From Pseudomonas fluorescens (GTDB lineage Bacteria; Pseudomonadota; Gammaproteobacteria; Pseudomonadales; Pseudomonadaceae): a DNA stretch of 64,000 nt. Position numbers and translations under genes: made by a program. Under the pieces are notes generated by a model. The model searched no databases. It was not told the origin of the DNA and was given only the letters and a program-made list of their open reading frames with translations. The stretch covers positions 814,595-878,594 of the forward strand of contig NZ_CABVHU010000001.1 in the NCBI RefSeq assembly GCF_902497855.1. Reading direction: 5' to 3'. The first letter of the stretch is position 1. Each line of letters begins with the position of its first letter. This document shows, in pieces, positions 1 through 8,368 of this stretch.

Positions 1-110
1 GCACGCCAGTGCCCCGTCCCCGAGGGGAGGGGGCGGGTCAAAACCGTGGCAGGTCTAGCCTCGGCCACCACTCGCCCCCGCACGGACAGATTTTTTCCCC
101 CACACAGGTT
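1..110. other. GC-rich leader before terminase, candidate cos region
   Basis: This non-coding stretch before the small terminase gene holds C-rich and G-rich runs (CCCCGTCCCC, GAGGGGAGGGGGCGGG). In HK97-type phages the packaging site lies just upstream of terS, usually after an HNH nuclease gene, which would be left of the window. The position fits cos, but no cut site can be read from the sequence. Confidence 0.3.
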
Positions 111-118
111 TTTTGTTA

Positions 119-613
119 ATGGCGTTAACAACCAAGCAGCGTGCTTTCGTCGACGCTGTGAGGGGAGGTGCGTCCAACAAAGACGCAGCTATCGCCGCCG
201 GATACGCGGCCTCCAGCGCATCGGTCGCCGGTTCACGTTTGGCCAAACACCCGAACGTCCTCGCTGCATTGGCGTCTTCGCCCATTAACAAAAATGCTAA
301 CGCGGTCGCCAAGCCAGCGAAGGCGAAATCGCCGACCCAGGATCTCGATGAGAGCGGTGAAGAATCCACTTTCGACTTTTCCAAGGCGATGACATTCACC
401 GATCCCAAAGCATTTCTAATCGCGACCATGAACGACTACGACGCGGACGCGAAGCTTCGGGTCGACGCTGCGAAAGCGCTTATGCCGTTCATCCATCCGC
501 GCAAAGGCGAGGGCGGCAAAAAGGAAGAAAAGGAAAACGCAGCGAAGACAGCATCCAAAGGCAAGTTTGGCGCGGCACGACCACCCCCTACTCATTTGCG
601 ATCGGTGAAATAA
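119..613 (+). CDS. Phage terminase small subunit
   Basis: This 164-aa protein should bind the packaging site and load DNA onto the large terminase. Its N-terminal 50 residues (TTKQRAFVDAVRGGASNKDA, then AAIAAGY) form the helix-turn-helix typical of TerS proteins of HK97-like phages. The charged, Lys/Glu-rich C-terminus is the usual TerL-interacting tail. The frame can open at a TTG at 113, but the ATG at 119 begins the conserved part and is preferred. The large-subunit gene starts directly after its stop codon. Confidence 0.85.
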   Translation: MALTTKQRAFVDAVRGGASNKDAAIAAGYAASSASVAGSRLAKHPNVLAALASSPINKNANAVAKPAKAKSPTQDLDESGEESTFDFSKAMTFTDPKAFLIATMNDYDADAKLRVDAAKALMPFIHPRKGEGGKKEEKENAAKTASKGKFGAARPPPTHLRSVK

Positions 614-2302
614 TTGAACGAACCCACCTGGGACACTGCGTGCCCAGATTGGGAATCGCGGATCATCAACCGACAATCGTTAGTACCGTTCCCGCCGCTG
701 TTTCCGGATGAGGCGGCTGCGTGCATGCAGGTTCTGAACGACCTGCGGATTGTCGACGCACCAGGTAGCCCCTTAATTGGGGAATCTTGCGCGCCGTGGA
801 TCAGTGACTTGGCGGGTGCGATTTTCGGTGCGTACAACTCCAATACTGGTGAGCGGCTGATCCAGGAGTTCTTTCTGCTCATCAGCAAGAAGAACGCAAA
901 AAGCACCATCGCGGCCGCGATTATGCTCACCGTGCTGATCCGGAACTGGCGCCAGTCAGCCGAGTTCATCATCCTGGCGCCGACGATCGAGGTTGCGAAC
1001 AACGCGTACGCTCCCGCGCGTGACATGGTCAAACACGACGAAGAGCTTTCGGCGCTGTTGCATGTGCAAGACCACGTTCGGACGATCACACACCGCGAAT
1101 CCGGCGCCACGCTAAAAGTGGTCGCTGCCGATCAAAACACGGTCGGCGGTAAGAAGGCCGCCGTCGTCCTGGTCGACGAGCTGCACCTGTTTGGCAAGAA
1201 CCCGCATGCGGCGAATATGCTTCGCGAAGCAACCGGTGGTCTCGCGTCACGACCCGAAGGTTTCGTGATCTACCTCACGACCCAGTCTGATCAGCCCCCG
1301 GCCGGCGTGTTTCGCGAGAAGCTGCAGTACGCCCGAGGTGTTCGTGACGGCACGATTATCGATCCAAACTTCTTGCCCGTGATTTATGAGTTCCCGCAGA
1401 AAATCCTCGACGCGGATGACCATCGCAAACCCGAGAATTTCTACATTACAAACCCAAACATGGGGTACTCGGTCAGCGAAAAATTTCTGATCCGTGAAAT
1501 GAAAAAGGCTCAAGAGGCCGGAGAGTCAGAGGTTCTGGGCTTCATGTCCAAACATCTCAATGTCGAGATCGGTCTCGCATTGCGCTCAGACCGCTGGGCT
1601 GGAGCCGATTACTGGGCTGGCGCATCAGAAAAGAAGCTCACCCTCAATGATCTGATAACTAGGTGCGACGTCATTGACGTCGGTATTGATGGCGGGGGGC
1701 TGGATGACTTGCTCGGCTTTGCCGCTGTTGGCCGGGATAAACAAACGCGCGACTGGTTGATATGGACACACGCATGGGCTCACCCCTCGGTGTTGGAGCG
1801 AAGAAAAGCTGAAGCCCCTCGCTTCCATGACTTTGAAAAAGACGGTGACCTGACCCTGTCGAAGCGAATCGGCGATGATGTTCTCGAGGTTGCTGACCTG
1901 GTTGAGCAGTTAGAAGAGTCGGGCCTACTGGACAAGGTGGGAGTCGACCCGGTCGGGATCGGCGCGATTTACGACGCGATGATCGAGCGCGAAATTCCAC
2001 CGGAAAAAATCGTTGCCATCAGTCAAGGCTGGAAGCTGGGAGGGGCGATCAAGACTGCGGAACGCAAATTGGCTGAAGGCGGCATGAAGCACGGCGGACA
2101 ACCCATGATGGCTTGGTGCGTCAGCAACGCAAAGGTCGAGCCGCGCGCGAACTCCATCCTGATCACCAAGCAAGCCAGTGGCTCGGCCAAGATCGATCCC
2201 TTGATGGCCCTATTCAACGCGGTGACCTTGATTTCTCTGAACCCTGAAGGACGGGGCAACGACGACTTCATGGCAGCCATTCGGAATCCGATCATCGTAT
2301 GA
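614..2302 (+). CDS. Phage terminase large subunit (packaging ATPase/nuclease)
   Basis: This 562-aa protein is the motor that cuts concatemers and pumps DNA into the prohead. The ATPase domain has a Walker A variant SKKNAKST at residues 91-98 and a Walker B AVVLVDEL at about 183-190. The C-terminal nuclease begins near GIDGGGLDD (about residue 358). Length and motifs match the HK97-type Terminase_1 family. The start is a TTG immediately after the terS stop, so the two genes are probably translationally coupled. Its TGA overlaps the ATG of the next small gene (ATGA). Confidence 0.93.
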   Translation: MNEPTWDTACPDWESRIINRQSLVPFPPLFPDEAAACMQVLNDLRIVDAPGSPLIGESCAPWISDLAGAIFGAYNSNTGERLIQEFFLLISKKNAKSTIAAAIMLTVLIRNWRQSAEFIILAPTIEVANNAYAPARDMVKHDEELSALLHVQDHVRTITHRESGATLKVVAADQNTVGGKKAAVVLVDELHLFGKNPHAANMLREATGGLASRPEGFVIYLTTQSDQPPAGVFREKLQYARGVRDGTIIDPNFLPVIYEFPQKILDADDHRKPENFYITNPNMGYSVSEKFLIREMKKAQEAGESEVLGFMSKHLNVEIGLALRSDRWAGADYWAGASEKKLTLNDLITRCDVIDVGIDGGGLDDLLGFAAVGRDKQTRDWLIWTHAWAHPSVLERRKAEAPRFHDFEKDGDLTLSKRIGDDVLEVADLVEQLEESGLLDKVGVDPVGIGAIYDAMIEREIPPEKIVAISQGWKLGGAIKTAERKLAEGGMKHGGQPMMAWCVSNAKVEPRANSILITKQASGSAKIDPLMALFNAVTLISLNPEGRGNDDFMAAIRNPIIV

Positions 2303-2460
2303 ACCCATTACACGTTTTCATTTTGACCGCCCTGTGCGGGTTCGGCCTGGCAGTTGCGGCTGTCTACATTCTGGCGGGTCTTGGCTGGTCTTTGCTGGCG
2401 GGCGCCGTCGCTCTGTTTCTCATCGCGGGCTTTGTGCGCAAGGGGCTGACAGGTGACTAA
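2299..2460 (+). CDS. Small phage membrane protein between terminase and portal
   Basis: This 53-aa ORF starts MNPLHVFILTALCGF and ends FVRKGLTGD. It has two hydrophobic segments (about residues 5-25 and 28-45) and a basic tail. Its ATG overlaps the large-terminase stop and its end overlaps the portal GTG start, so it is embedded in a tight head operon. Short two-helix membrane proteins are common at this position in HK97-like Pseudomonas prophages. Function is unknown; it could be a superinfection or lysis accessory. Confidence 0.6.
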   Translation: MNPLHVFILTALCGFGLAVAAVYILAGLGWSLLAGAVALFLIAGFVRKGLTGD

Positions 2461-3754
2461 ATCCTTATCGGCCGTAATCGGTCGCGCCGCCCGAAAACCC
2501 AGCGCTTCTATGGGGGATTGGTTCGGAAAATCGATCAAGTTGAGCGACGGCGGCTTCTGGGGGCAGTTCCTCGGCGGCCAGTCAAGCTCCGGTAAAACGG
2601 TGACCGTTGATAACGCCATGCAGTTGTCAGCGGTCTGGTCATGCGTGCGGATCATTTCCACCTCAGTTGCTGGGCTGCCTTTAGGGGTTTACCGCCGGGA
2701 GCTGGACGGCGGCAGAAGTGACGCGCGCGACTTTCCGATTTACGACGTCATCCACACCAGCCCGAATGAGGACATGACTGCATTTCAGTTCTGGCAAGCG
2801 ATGGTTGCTGCCATGTTGCTGCGCGGCAATGCCTTCGCAGAAATCATGCGGATTGGCGGACGAATCATTGCGCTGGATTTTCTGTTGCCGTCACGGGTCG
2901 ACCTTGAGCTCGATAGCGATGGCCGGGTCGAGTACTGGTACCGACCGAAAAAAGGTGCGCGGCGAAAGATCGAACGTCAAGACATGCTGCACATTCCGGC
3001 CTTCAGCTTGGACGGCCGGGTCGGGCTGTCAGCCATTCGCTACGGCGCGGACGTGTTCGGCGCAGCGATGTCCGCGGACGATGCCGCCAATGGGACTTTT
3101 AAGAATGGTCTGTTGCCCGCGGTGGCCTTCAAGGTCGACCGAGTACTGAAGCCCGAACAGCGTGAAGAATTCCGTGACTATGTGAAGCAGGTATCGGGCG
3201 CGTTGAACGCCGGCCGCTCGCCTGTGCTCGAGCAGGGCATCACGCCAGAGTCGATCGGCATCAATCCAGTCGACGCTCAGTTATTGGAATCTAGGGCTTA
3301 CAGCATCGAAGAGGTTTGTCGTTGGTTTGGCGTCCCGCCTTGGATGGTCGGAAAGACAGACGCCGGTAGCAATTGGGGGACTGGTCTTGAACAGCAGATG
3401 ATTGCGTTCCTCACATTCAGCATCAGTTCGATCACCAGCCAGATCCAGCAGTGCGTAAACAAGCGCCTTCTGACAGCGGTTGAGCGCCGAACCTTTTACG
3501 CTGAGTTCGCCCTTGAAGCCTTTCTCAAAGCCGACAGCGCCGCGCGGGCTTCGCTTTACAGCACGATGGTGCAGAACGGCATCTATACCCGGGACGACTG
3601 CCGGGTTAAAGAGAACCTGCCCCGCAAAGGCGGCAATGCCGCGGTACTCACCGTACAAACCAACCTCACCCCAATTGATCAATTGGGGAAAACCACCGAT
3701 GGGCAGGCCGCGCAGGCTGCTTTGAAAAACTGGCTTGGCCAAAATCAGGAGTAA
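2453..3754 (+). CDS. HK97-family phage portal protein
   Basis: This 433-aa protein should form the dodecameric ring at the capsid vertex through which DNA passes. The sequence shows the family pattern: an N-terminal AVWSCVRIISTSVAGLPLGVY stretch near residues 60-80, a central LHIPAFSLDGRVGLSAI segment, and a late FGVPPWMVG motif near residue 300. The start is GTG at 2453, overlapping the preceding small gene by 8 bases. The protease gene begins two bases after its stop. Confidence 0.93.
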   Translation: MTKSLSAVIGRAARKPSASMGDWFGKSIKLSDGGFWGQFLGGQSSSGKTVTVDNAMQLSAVWSCVRIISTSVAGLPLGVYRRELDGGRSDARDFPIYDVIHTSPNEDMTAFQFWQAMVAAMLLRGNAFAEIMRIGGRIIALDFLLPSRVDLELDSDGRVEYWYRPKKGARRKIERQDMLHIPAFSLDGRVGLSAIRYGADVFGAAMSADDAANGTFKNGLLPAVAFKVDRVLKPEQREEFRDYVKQVSGALNAGRSPVLEQGITPESIGINPVDAQLLESRAYSIEEVCRWFGVPPWMVGKTDAGSNWGTGLEQQMIAFLTFSISSITSQIQQCVNKRLLTAVERRTFYAEFALEAFLKADSAARASLYSTMVQNGIYTRDDCRVKENLPRKGGNAAVLTVQTNLTPIDQLGKTTDGQAAQAALKNWLGQNQE

Positions 3755-3756
3755 CC

Positions 3757-4620
3757 ATGGCGCTGAATATTAAAGCCAGCGGCTTCCGCTGCGAGCTGAG
3801 CCCTCGTGCGCTCGAAATGTGGAATCCGGACATACGTGCCGCCATGGAAGCCGGAACCGACACCATTACCATGTACGGGATCATCGGCGAGGACTGGTGG
3901 GGAGAGGGCGTCACAGTGAAGCGGGTGGACGCCGCTTTGCGTGCCATCGGCGACAAACCCGTCACCGTGTACATCAACTCGCCCGGCGGCGACATGTTTG
4001 AAGGCATCGCAATCTACAACCGGCTGCGCGAGCATTCCCAGGAGGTCACGACTAAGGTGTTGGGCTTGGCTGCCTCGGCGGCGTCCGTGATCGCCATGGC
4101 CGGCGAAAAGCGCGAAGTTGCCAAAACTGCCTTTTTGATGATCCACAATTGCTGGACCTACTTTGCTGGGAATCGACACGCGATCCGTGAGCTGGCCGAC
4201 ACCATGGAAGAGTTCGACCGCGCCATGATCGGGCTGTATGCCGACACCAGCGGACAGGCCGAGAAGACCGTCGAAGCGATGCTGGATGCGGAAACCTACA
4301 TGGGCGGCGCGACCGCCATGGAGAAAGGTTTCGCCACCGGCCTCATTTCCGCCGATGAGGTGAAGGAAGCTACGGATCAGGAGCAGAGCCAGGCGCACGC
4401 CGCGCGCCGCCTGGACGCCGCCCTCGCCAAGTCCGGCATGCCCCGTACCGAAAGACGCAAACTGCTTTCCGAAATCAAGACCGGTACGCCTAGCGCTGCC
4501 GGTGGCGACAAGCCTCGCGCTGTCGTGCCGGGTACGCTTCGCGCTGCCCTTGATATATCCGCGTTTGAAGAAACCGCAACCCAGGCGTCAGCGTTACGGG
4601 GTCTCATCCCTGTTCGATAA
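3757..4620 (+). CDS. ClpP-like prohead maturation protease
   Basis: This 287-aa serine protease should cleave the N-terminal delta domain of the capsid protein during prohead maturation. ClpP-type motifs are visible: the NSPGGD oxyanion strand at 74-79, nucleophile Ser107 in GLAAS, and His130 in MIHNCW. About 80 C-terminal residues extend beyond the ClpP fold, typical of phage head proteases. It lies between portal and capsid, the standard HK97 order. A hairpin terminator follows. Confidence 0.9.
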   Translation: MALNIKASGFRCELSPRALEMWNPDIRAAMEAGTDTITMYGIIGEDWWGEGVTVKRVDAALRAIGDKPVTVYINSPGGDMFEGIAIYNRLREHSQEVTTKVLGLAASAASVIAMAGEKREVAKTAFLMIHNCWTYFAGNRHAIRELADTMEEFDRAMIGLYADTSGQAEKTVEAMLDAETYMGGATAMEKGFATGLISADEVKEATDQEQSQAHAARRLDAALAKSGMPRTERRKLLSEIKTGTPSAAGGDKPRAVVPGTLRAALDISAFEETATQASALRGLIPVR

Positions 4621-4647
4621 ACGACTGTCTCAGCAGCCCGATTACTA

Positions 4648-4669
4648 ACCGCCCGCGTGGCGGTTTTTT
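4648..4669 (+). terminator. Hairpin terminator between protease and capsid genes
   Basis: ACCGCC and GGCGGT pair around a CGCGT loop and are followed by TTTTTC. It sits directly before the capsid ribosome-binding site (AAGGA). It may let capsid mRNA levels be set separately from the upstream genes, or stabilise processed 3' ends. Confidence 0.75.
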
Positions 4670-4689
4670 CATTTCTGAAGGAACACAAA

Positions 4690-5883
4690 ATGCCAGATCT
4701 TTCCCAAATCGAAGCATCCCAGAAACAAACCCAGGCGGATCTGAAAGCTGTTGGTGATCAGATCAAAACCTATGCCGAGCGCACCGAGAAGGAAATCAAA
4801 GCCTCCGGTGAGATGCAGGCGGAAACCCGCGGCAAGGTGGACGAGCTCCTGCTTAAGCAAGGCGAGCTGCAAGCCCGTGTGCAAGAGGCCGAACAGAAGC
4901 TGGTCAATGCTGGCAAACAACATGATCCGGAAGTTCAGCAATCCGCTGGTCAGCTGGTGTCAGCCAAGATGCAAGAGGAGGGAGTCAGCAGCTCGTTCCG
5001 TGGTTCCCGCCGGGTCGAGGTGCCTCGGGCTGCGCTGACCTCGGGCCCGGCCTCGGGTGGCGCTCTGGTACCGGCTGAGCGCATCGGCGTCATTCTCGCG
5101 CCGCAGCGTCGACTGACTATTCGCGATCTGGTCGCCCCAGGTACCACGGGCTCCAACGCCGTCGAGTACGTGCGTGAGACGGGCTTCACCAACAACGCCG
5201 CGATTGTCGGCGAGGGGTTGGCTAAGCCTTACAGCGAACTGACCTTCGGCCTGGAAAACGCGAACGTTCGTACGATTGCGCACTTGTTCAAAGGTAGCCG
5301 CCAGATCCTCGATGACGCAGCCGCGTTGCAAAGCTACATCGACGCCCGGGCACGTTACGGCTTGCTGCTTGCTGAAGAAGCTCAGCTGCTTTATGGCAAC
5401 GGAACTGGGAACAATCTGCACGGCATTATTCCGCAGGCTCAAGCATATCTTTCGCCAGCTGGCATTACCGTTGAAGCCGAGCAACGCATTGATCGCATCC
5501 GTCTGGCGCTGCTCCAGGCAACACTGGCCGAGTTCCCATCTACCGGCATCGTGCTCAACCCGATCGACTGGGCCGCGATCGAACTACTCAAGGACGGCGA
5601 GAACCGCTACATCATTGGCAAGCCGCAAGAAGGCACGTCGCCGCGACTGTGGAATCTGCCTGTGGTTGAAACGCAGGCCATTGTCCAGAACCAGTTTCTG
5701 ACAGGCGCGTTTAGCCTGGCTGCACAGATTTTCGATCGTATGGGCATCGAAGTGTTGATCTCTACTGAGAACGACAAAGACTTCGAAAACAACATGGTCA
5801 CCATCCGTGCTGAGGAACGTCTGGCGTTTGCGGTGTATCGACCTGAAGCGTTCGTGACCGGTCCCTTGATCGCCACGCCTTAA
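4690..5883 (+). CDS. HK97-fold major capsid protein
   Basis: This 397-aa protein builds the icosahedral shell. Residues 1 to about 100 are rich in Lys, Glu and Gln with heptad spacing (QADLKAVGDQIKTY), the coiled-coil delta/scaffold domain removed by the upstream protease. The remainder matches the HK97 fold, with a typical middle (TSGPASGGALVPAERIG) and a late EERLAFAVYRPEAFV strand. The ATG at 4690 follows an AAGGA box; the 11-codon upstream extension runs through the terminator and is rejected. Confidence 0.93.
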   Translation: MPDLSQIEASQKQTQADLKAVGDQIKTYAERTEKEIKASGEMQAETRGKVDELLLKQGELQARVQEAEQKLVNAGKQHDPEVQQSAGQLVSAKMQEEGVSSSFRGSRRVEVPRAALTSGPASGGALVPAERIGVILAPQRRLTIRDLVAPGTTGSNAVEYVRETGFTNNAAIVGEGLAKPYSELTFGLENANVRTIAHLFKGSRQILDDAAALQSYIDARARYGLLLAEEAQLLYGNGTGNNLHGIIPQAQAYLSPAGITVEAEQRIDRIRLALLQATLAEFPSTGIVLNPIDWAAIELLKDGENRYIIGKPQEGTSPRLWNLPVVETQAIVQNQFLTGAFSLAAQIFDRMGIEVLISTENDKDFENNMVTIRAEERLAFAVYRPEAFVTGPLIATP

Positions 5884-5900
5884 ATTTCACCACTTTAAGA

Positions 5901-5931
5901 AGAGTCGCCATTAGGCGGCTCTTTCTCTTTT
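5901..5931 (+). terminator. Terminator after the capsid gene
   Basis: AGAGTCGCC and GGCGGCTCT form a 9-bp stem with one G-U pair and an ATTA loop, followed by TTCTCTTTT. A strong GGAGG box for the next gene starts within the T-rich tail. Confidence 0.75.
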
Positions 5932-5943
5932 GGAGGCATAAAA

Positions 5944-6267
5944 ATGGCTCGCGTGAACCAGGAAAAGTCGGAAAAAACCCCTATTGGCGGAGACGGAAAC
6001 TCTGGTGTTACCTCGGTGGATCAGAACGTCACTCCTATCAATACGGACGCTGAGGCTGTAACGATTTTTTCCCCAGTTGTTGATTCTTCGCCGCTAAGCC
6101 TCGCAGCAGTTGACGCTGACAATCAGTTAGTGATTTACCCGATCCGCAGCTACCTAGACGGGAAAGAAATCCGACAAGCCGGCGGCGCGGGATATGCCTC
6201 CCCCAAACATGAGGCATTGCTGCTGATTGCCAAGGGGCTTGCGACTGACCAAAAACCGGGCGCCTAA
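5944..6267 (+). CDS. Hypothetical phage head-region protein
   Basis: A 107-aa protein with a low-complexity, polar N-terminal third and a compact C-terminal part (VIYPIRSYLDGKEIRQAGG). It has a GGAGG box 8 bases before its ATG and lies between capsid and head-tail connector, where many phages encode a decoration or completion protein. No family is recognised with confidence; the role is inferred only from position. Confidence 0.65.
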   Translation: MARVNQEKSEKTPIGGDGNSGVTSVDQNVTPINTDAEAVTIFSPVVDSSPLSLAAVDADNQLVIYPIRSYLDGKEIRQAGGAGYASPKHEALLLIAKGLATDQKPGA

Positions 6268-6268
6268 C

Positions 6269-6610
6269 ATGACGGTAATTTCTCTCGATACCGCCATACA
6301 GCACCTTCGGGCGGAAGACGATGACGCCGAGTATGTGTCGACCTTGCTCGAGGCAGCCGAAGACGTTGCGGTCCAGTTTTTGAATCGTAGGTTTTACGCT
6401 GACACCTCTAGCTTGGACGCAGCTATATCAGCCGGGGACGCTGGTCTTTCACCAATTTTAATCACTGGTTCAATCCGATCGGCATGTTTGCTGATTCTCG
6501 GAAATCTCTATAGCAACCGTGAAGATTCTTTGGTGGGTGATGATTTTAGCAGTATGCCAGCAGGGTCTCGGACCCTACTGACTCCGTACCGAATCGGGTG
6601 GGGCATCTAA
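6269..6610 (+). CDS. Head-tail connector protein (HK97 gp6-like)
   Basis: This 113-aa, mostly helical protein has the pattern of phage DNA-packaging/connector proteins that dock under the portal: VISLDTAIQHLR, then LLEAAEDVAVQFLNRRFYAD. The ATG at 6269 follows the previous stop by one base and begins the conserved region; the 14-codon extension upstream reads through the preceding gene. The next gene starts immediately after its stop. Confidence 0.8.
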   Translation: MTVISLDTAIQHLRAEDDDAEYVSTLLEAAEDVAVQFLNRRFYADTSSLDAAISAGDAGLSPILITGSIRSACLLILGNLYSNREDSLVGDDFSSMPAGSRTLLTPYRIGWGI

Positions 6611-6988
6611 ATGGCTGGCTCTGCAAACAAGCTTCGTGAGCCGCATAGCGGTGAGTTGAATCGGCGAATCACAATTCGAATCAGGGCAGATGTTCCTGCT
6701 CAGGATATGGGCTTGGTTCCGGTATTCACTGAATCAAAAAATCGCTGGGCAAAGATCGAGCCTGTTGGGACAGCGATTTATGCCAATAGCGTTCAGACAG
6801 AAAACAAGCTCACTCATCGCATCACTCTGCGCTACCACCCTGGAATCACAGACGCTCATGAAGTCGTTCATGGTCAGACATTGTACCGAGTGAAACGCAG
6901 CGCTGATCTGAATGGCGCGCACAGATTTACAGTTCTTGAAGTCGAGGATTTGGGTCAACTTAAGAACGGAGTGGGAATCTATGTCTAA
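6611..6988 (+). CDS. Head-tail adaptor / head closure protein
   Basis: This 125-aa beta-rich protein matches the phage head-tail joining family (SPP1 gp16/HK97 gp7 type). It has ELNRRITIRIRADVPAQD early, the conserved NRWAKIEPVG strand near residue 46, and a C-terminal RFTVLEVEDLG. It seals the connector and gives the tail its docking surface. Its end overlaps the next gene by 8 bases. Confidence 0.85.
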   Translation: MAGSANKLREPHSGELNRRITIRIRADVPAQDMGLVPVFTESKNRWAKIEPVGTAIYANSVQTENKLTHRITLRYHPGITDAHEVVHGQTLYRVKRSADLNGAHRFTVLEVEDLGQLKNGVGIYV

Positions 6989-7502
6989 CTCTGCTTCGAT
7001 TGACGGTTATCTACACGTCGAGGGCTTCGACAGTTTCGAGCGCGACGCCTTCGACAAGCGCAAGATCCGTGCGGGTATGCGCAAAGTTGGTCTGCTGATC
7101 ACGCAGCGCGCACAGATGAACCTGGTGCTGGGTAAAGGCCAGGATGGCTATCCGGTTAACCGAACGGGCGTCACGGTTGAATCGGTAAGTTTTAAGGTTT
7201 CCCGCTCGGGTTTCTTGGTCCGTATCTCCCCGACCAAAACCGCAGCAATGGAAGAGTTTTACCCGGCCTACCTGCACTATGGGGTGAAGAAGGGTAGAAA
7301 GCTTGGAAAGCTCGCACCTGGAAAGGGGAAGGGCAAATCTAACCGCCGAGCCATTGGCGCGAGGGCTGCCGCGCTCGCTGAGCGTGCCGCCGGAGAATGG
7401 CGAATCAAACCTCGCGACAACTACATGGCCGACGCTCTGCAGGACTCCTCATCGCAAGTTCAATCGATTCTCTCTGCCGCGTTCGCTGCTGCCCTGAGCT
7501 GA
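6981..7502 (+). CDS. HK97 gp10-like tail-completion protein
   Basis: This 173-aa protein starts MSNSASIDGYLHVEGFDSF and continues with RKIRAGMRKVGLLITQRAQM, resembling gp10-family neck/tail-completion proteins. The C-terminal half is strongly basic (KKGRKLGKLAPGKGKGK). The ATG at 6981 overlaps the adaptor stop and is chosen over a longer reading that would overlap it by 77 bases. Family assignment is moderate. Confidence 0.65.
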   Translation: MSNSASIDGYLHVEGFDSFERDAFDKRKIRAGMRKVGLLITQRAQMNLVLGKGQDGYPVNRTGVTVESVSFKVSRSGFLVRISPTKTAAMEEFYPAYLHYGVKKGRKLGKLAPGKGKGKSNRRAIGARAAALAERAAGEWRIKPRDNYMADALQDSSSQVQSILSAAFAAALS

Positions 7503-7526
7503 TCGCTGACCCCTCCGGACACCTCT

Positions 7527-8135
7527 ATGAAACTGAAACCGATCGTTGCTCACTTGCGAGCGACGTGCCCGTCGTTTACCGGCCGAGTTTCCGGCGGCAT
7601 CGACTGGGATGCAGTCGTCGAAAGTGCACAGCTGGCTCTACCTGCTGCTTACGTCATTGCAACTGCCGACGCCGCAAGCCCGAGCAAAGCGCAGAACGCG
7701 GTGATCCAGGACATCACTGATCAATTCAATGTAGTAATTGTTCTGGATGCCTCCGACGAGCGAGGGCAGGCGGACAACGACATTTTGCACGACCTGCGCG
7801 CCGAGCTCTGGCGGGCGTTGGTCGGCTGGACACCTTCCGCTGAGTACGACCCCATTGAATATGGCAAGGGCGCGCTGCTGCATATCAGTCGTGCCCGAGT
7901 GGTTTACCAGTTCACCTTCTTTTCCGAATTCCAGCTTGGTCGCAATCGCAGCGATGAGCCTGCCGAAACTTGGCAAGAGTTCGAACTCGACGGTTTGCCC
8001 GGTTTCACCGGTGTCGATTTCAGCATGGACTGTATAGATCCGGCTGACCCCAACCTGCAGCGTCCTGGCCCCGATGGTCGGGTCGAGGCGACTTTCTCCG
8101 TTGAACTACCGCAACCCACTGAGGACTCTCCATGA
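7527..8135 (+). CDS. Tail terminator protein (Mu gp37-type position)
   Basis: This 202-aa protein has the pattern of small tail-terminator proteins: an opening helix (KLKPIVAHLRATCPSF), a central strand (QFNVVIVLDASDERGQ), then DLRAELWRALVGWTP and a late beta strand (RARVVYQFTFFSEF). It lies exactly where Mu-like myophages place the gene that caps the tail tube and joins head to tail. Its stop overlaps the next start. Confidence 0.65.
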   Translation: MKLKPIVAHLRATCPSFTGRVSGGIDWDAVVESAQLALPAAYVIATADAASPSKAQNAVIQDITDQFNVVIVLDASDERGQADNDILHDLRAELWRALVGWTPSAEYDPIEYGKGALLHISRARVVYQFTFFSEFQLGRNRSDEPAETWQEFELDGLPGFTGVDFSMDCIDPADPNLQRPGPDGRVEATFSVELPQPTEDSP

Positions 8136-8368
8136 GCCGCATGACTGTGTACCCGGCCGCGGGCCGAGTGGTGCCCGACCCTGAAGCCGGCGGCGACTTG
8201 CCCGTCGAGGGACGTGAAGTCCCGCGAGACGCGTACTGGCTGCGCCGCCTGCGTGACCGGGACGTCACTACCGACGCGCCTGAGCAGGAGGTCACCCCTG
8301 AGGCGCCAAAGCAGGTGAAGGCCGCCACTAAAAACCCAGCTTCGGCCACCCTTGGGAGCGCTGAATAA
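8132..8368 (+). CDS. DUF2635 protein (Mu gp38-like)
   Basis: This 78-aa protein has the conserved DUF2635 pattern: VYPAAGRVVPDPEAGG, LPVEGREVPRDAYWLRRLRD, followed by a charged, disordered tail. In Mu- and SfV-type phages this small gene always precedes the tail sheath gene; its function is not established. Start and stop overlap both neighbours by a few bases, showing coupled translation. Confidence 0.8.
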   Translation: MSRMTVYPAAGRVVPDPEAGGDLPVEGREVPRDAYWLRRLRDRDVTTDAPEQEVTPEAPKQVKAATKNPASATLGSAE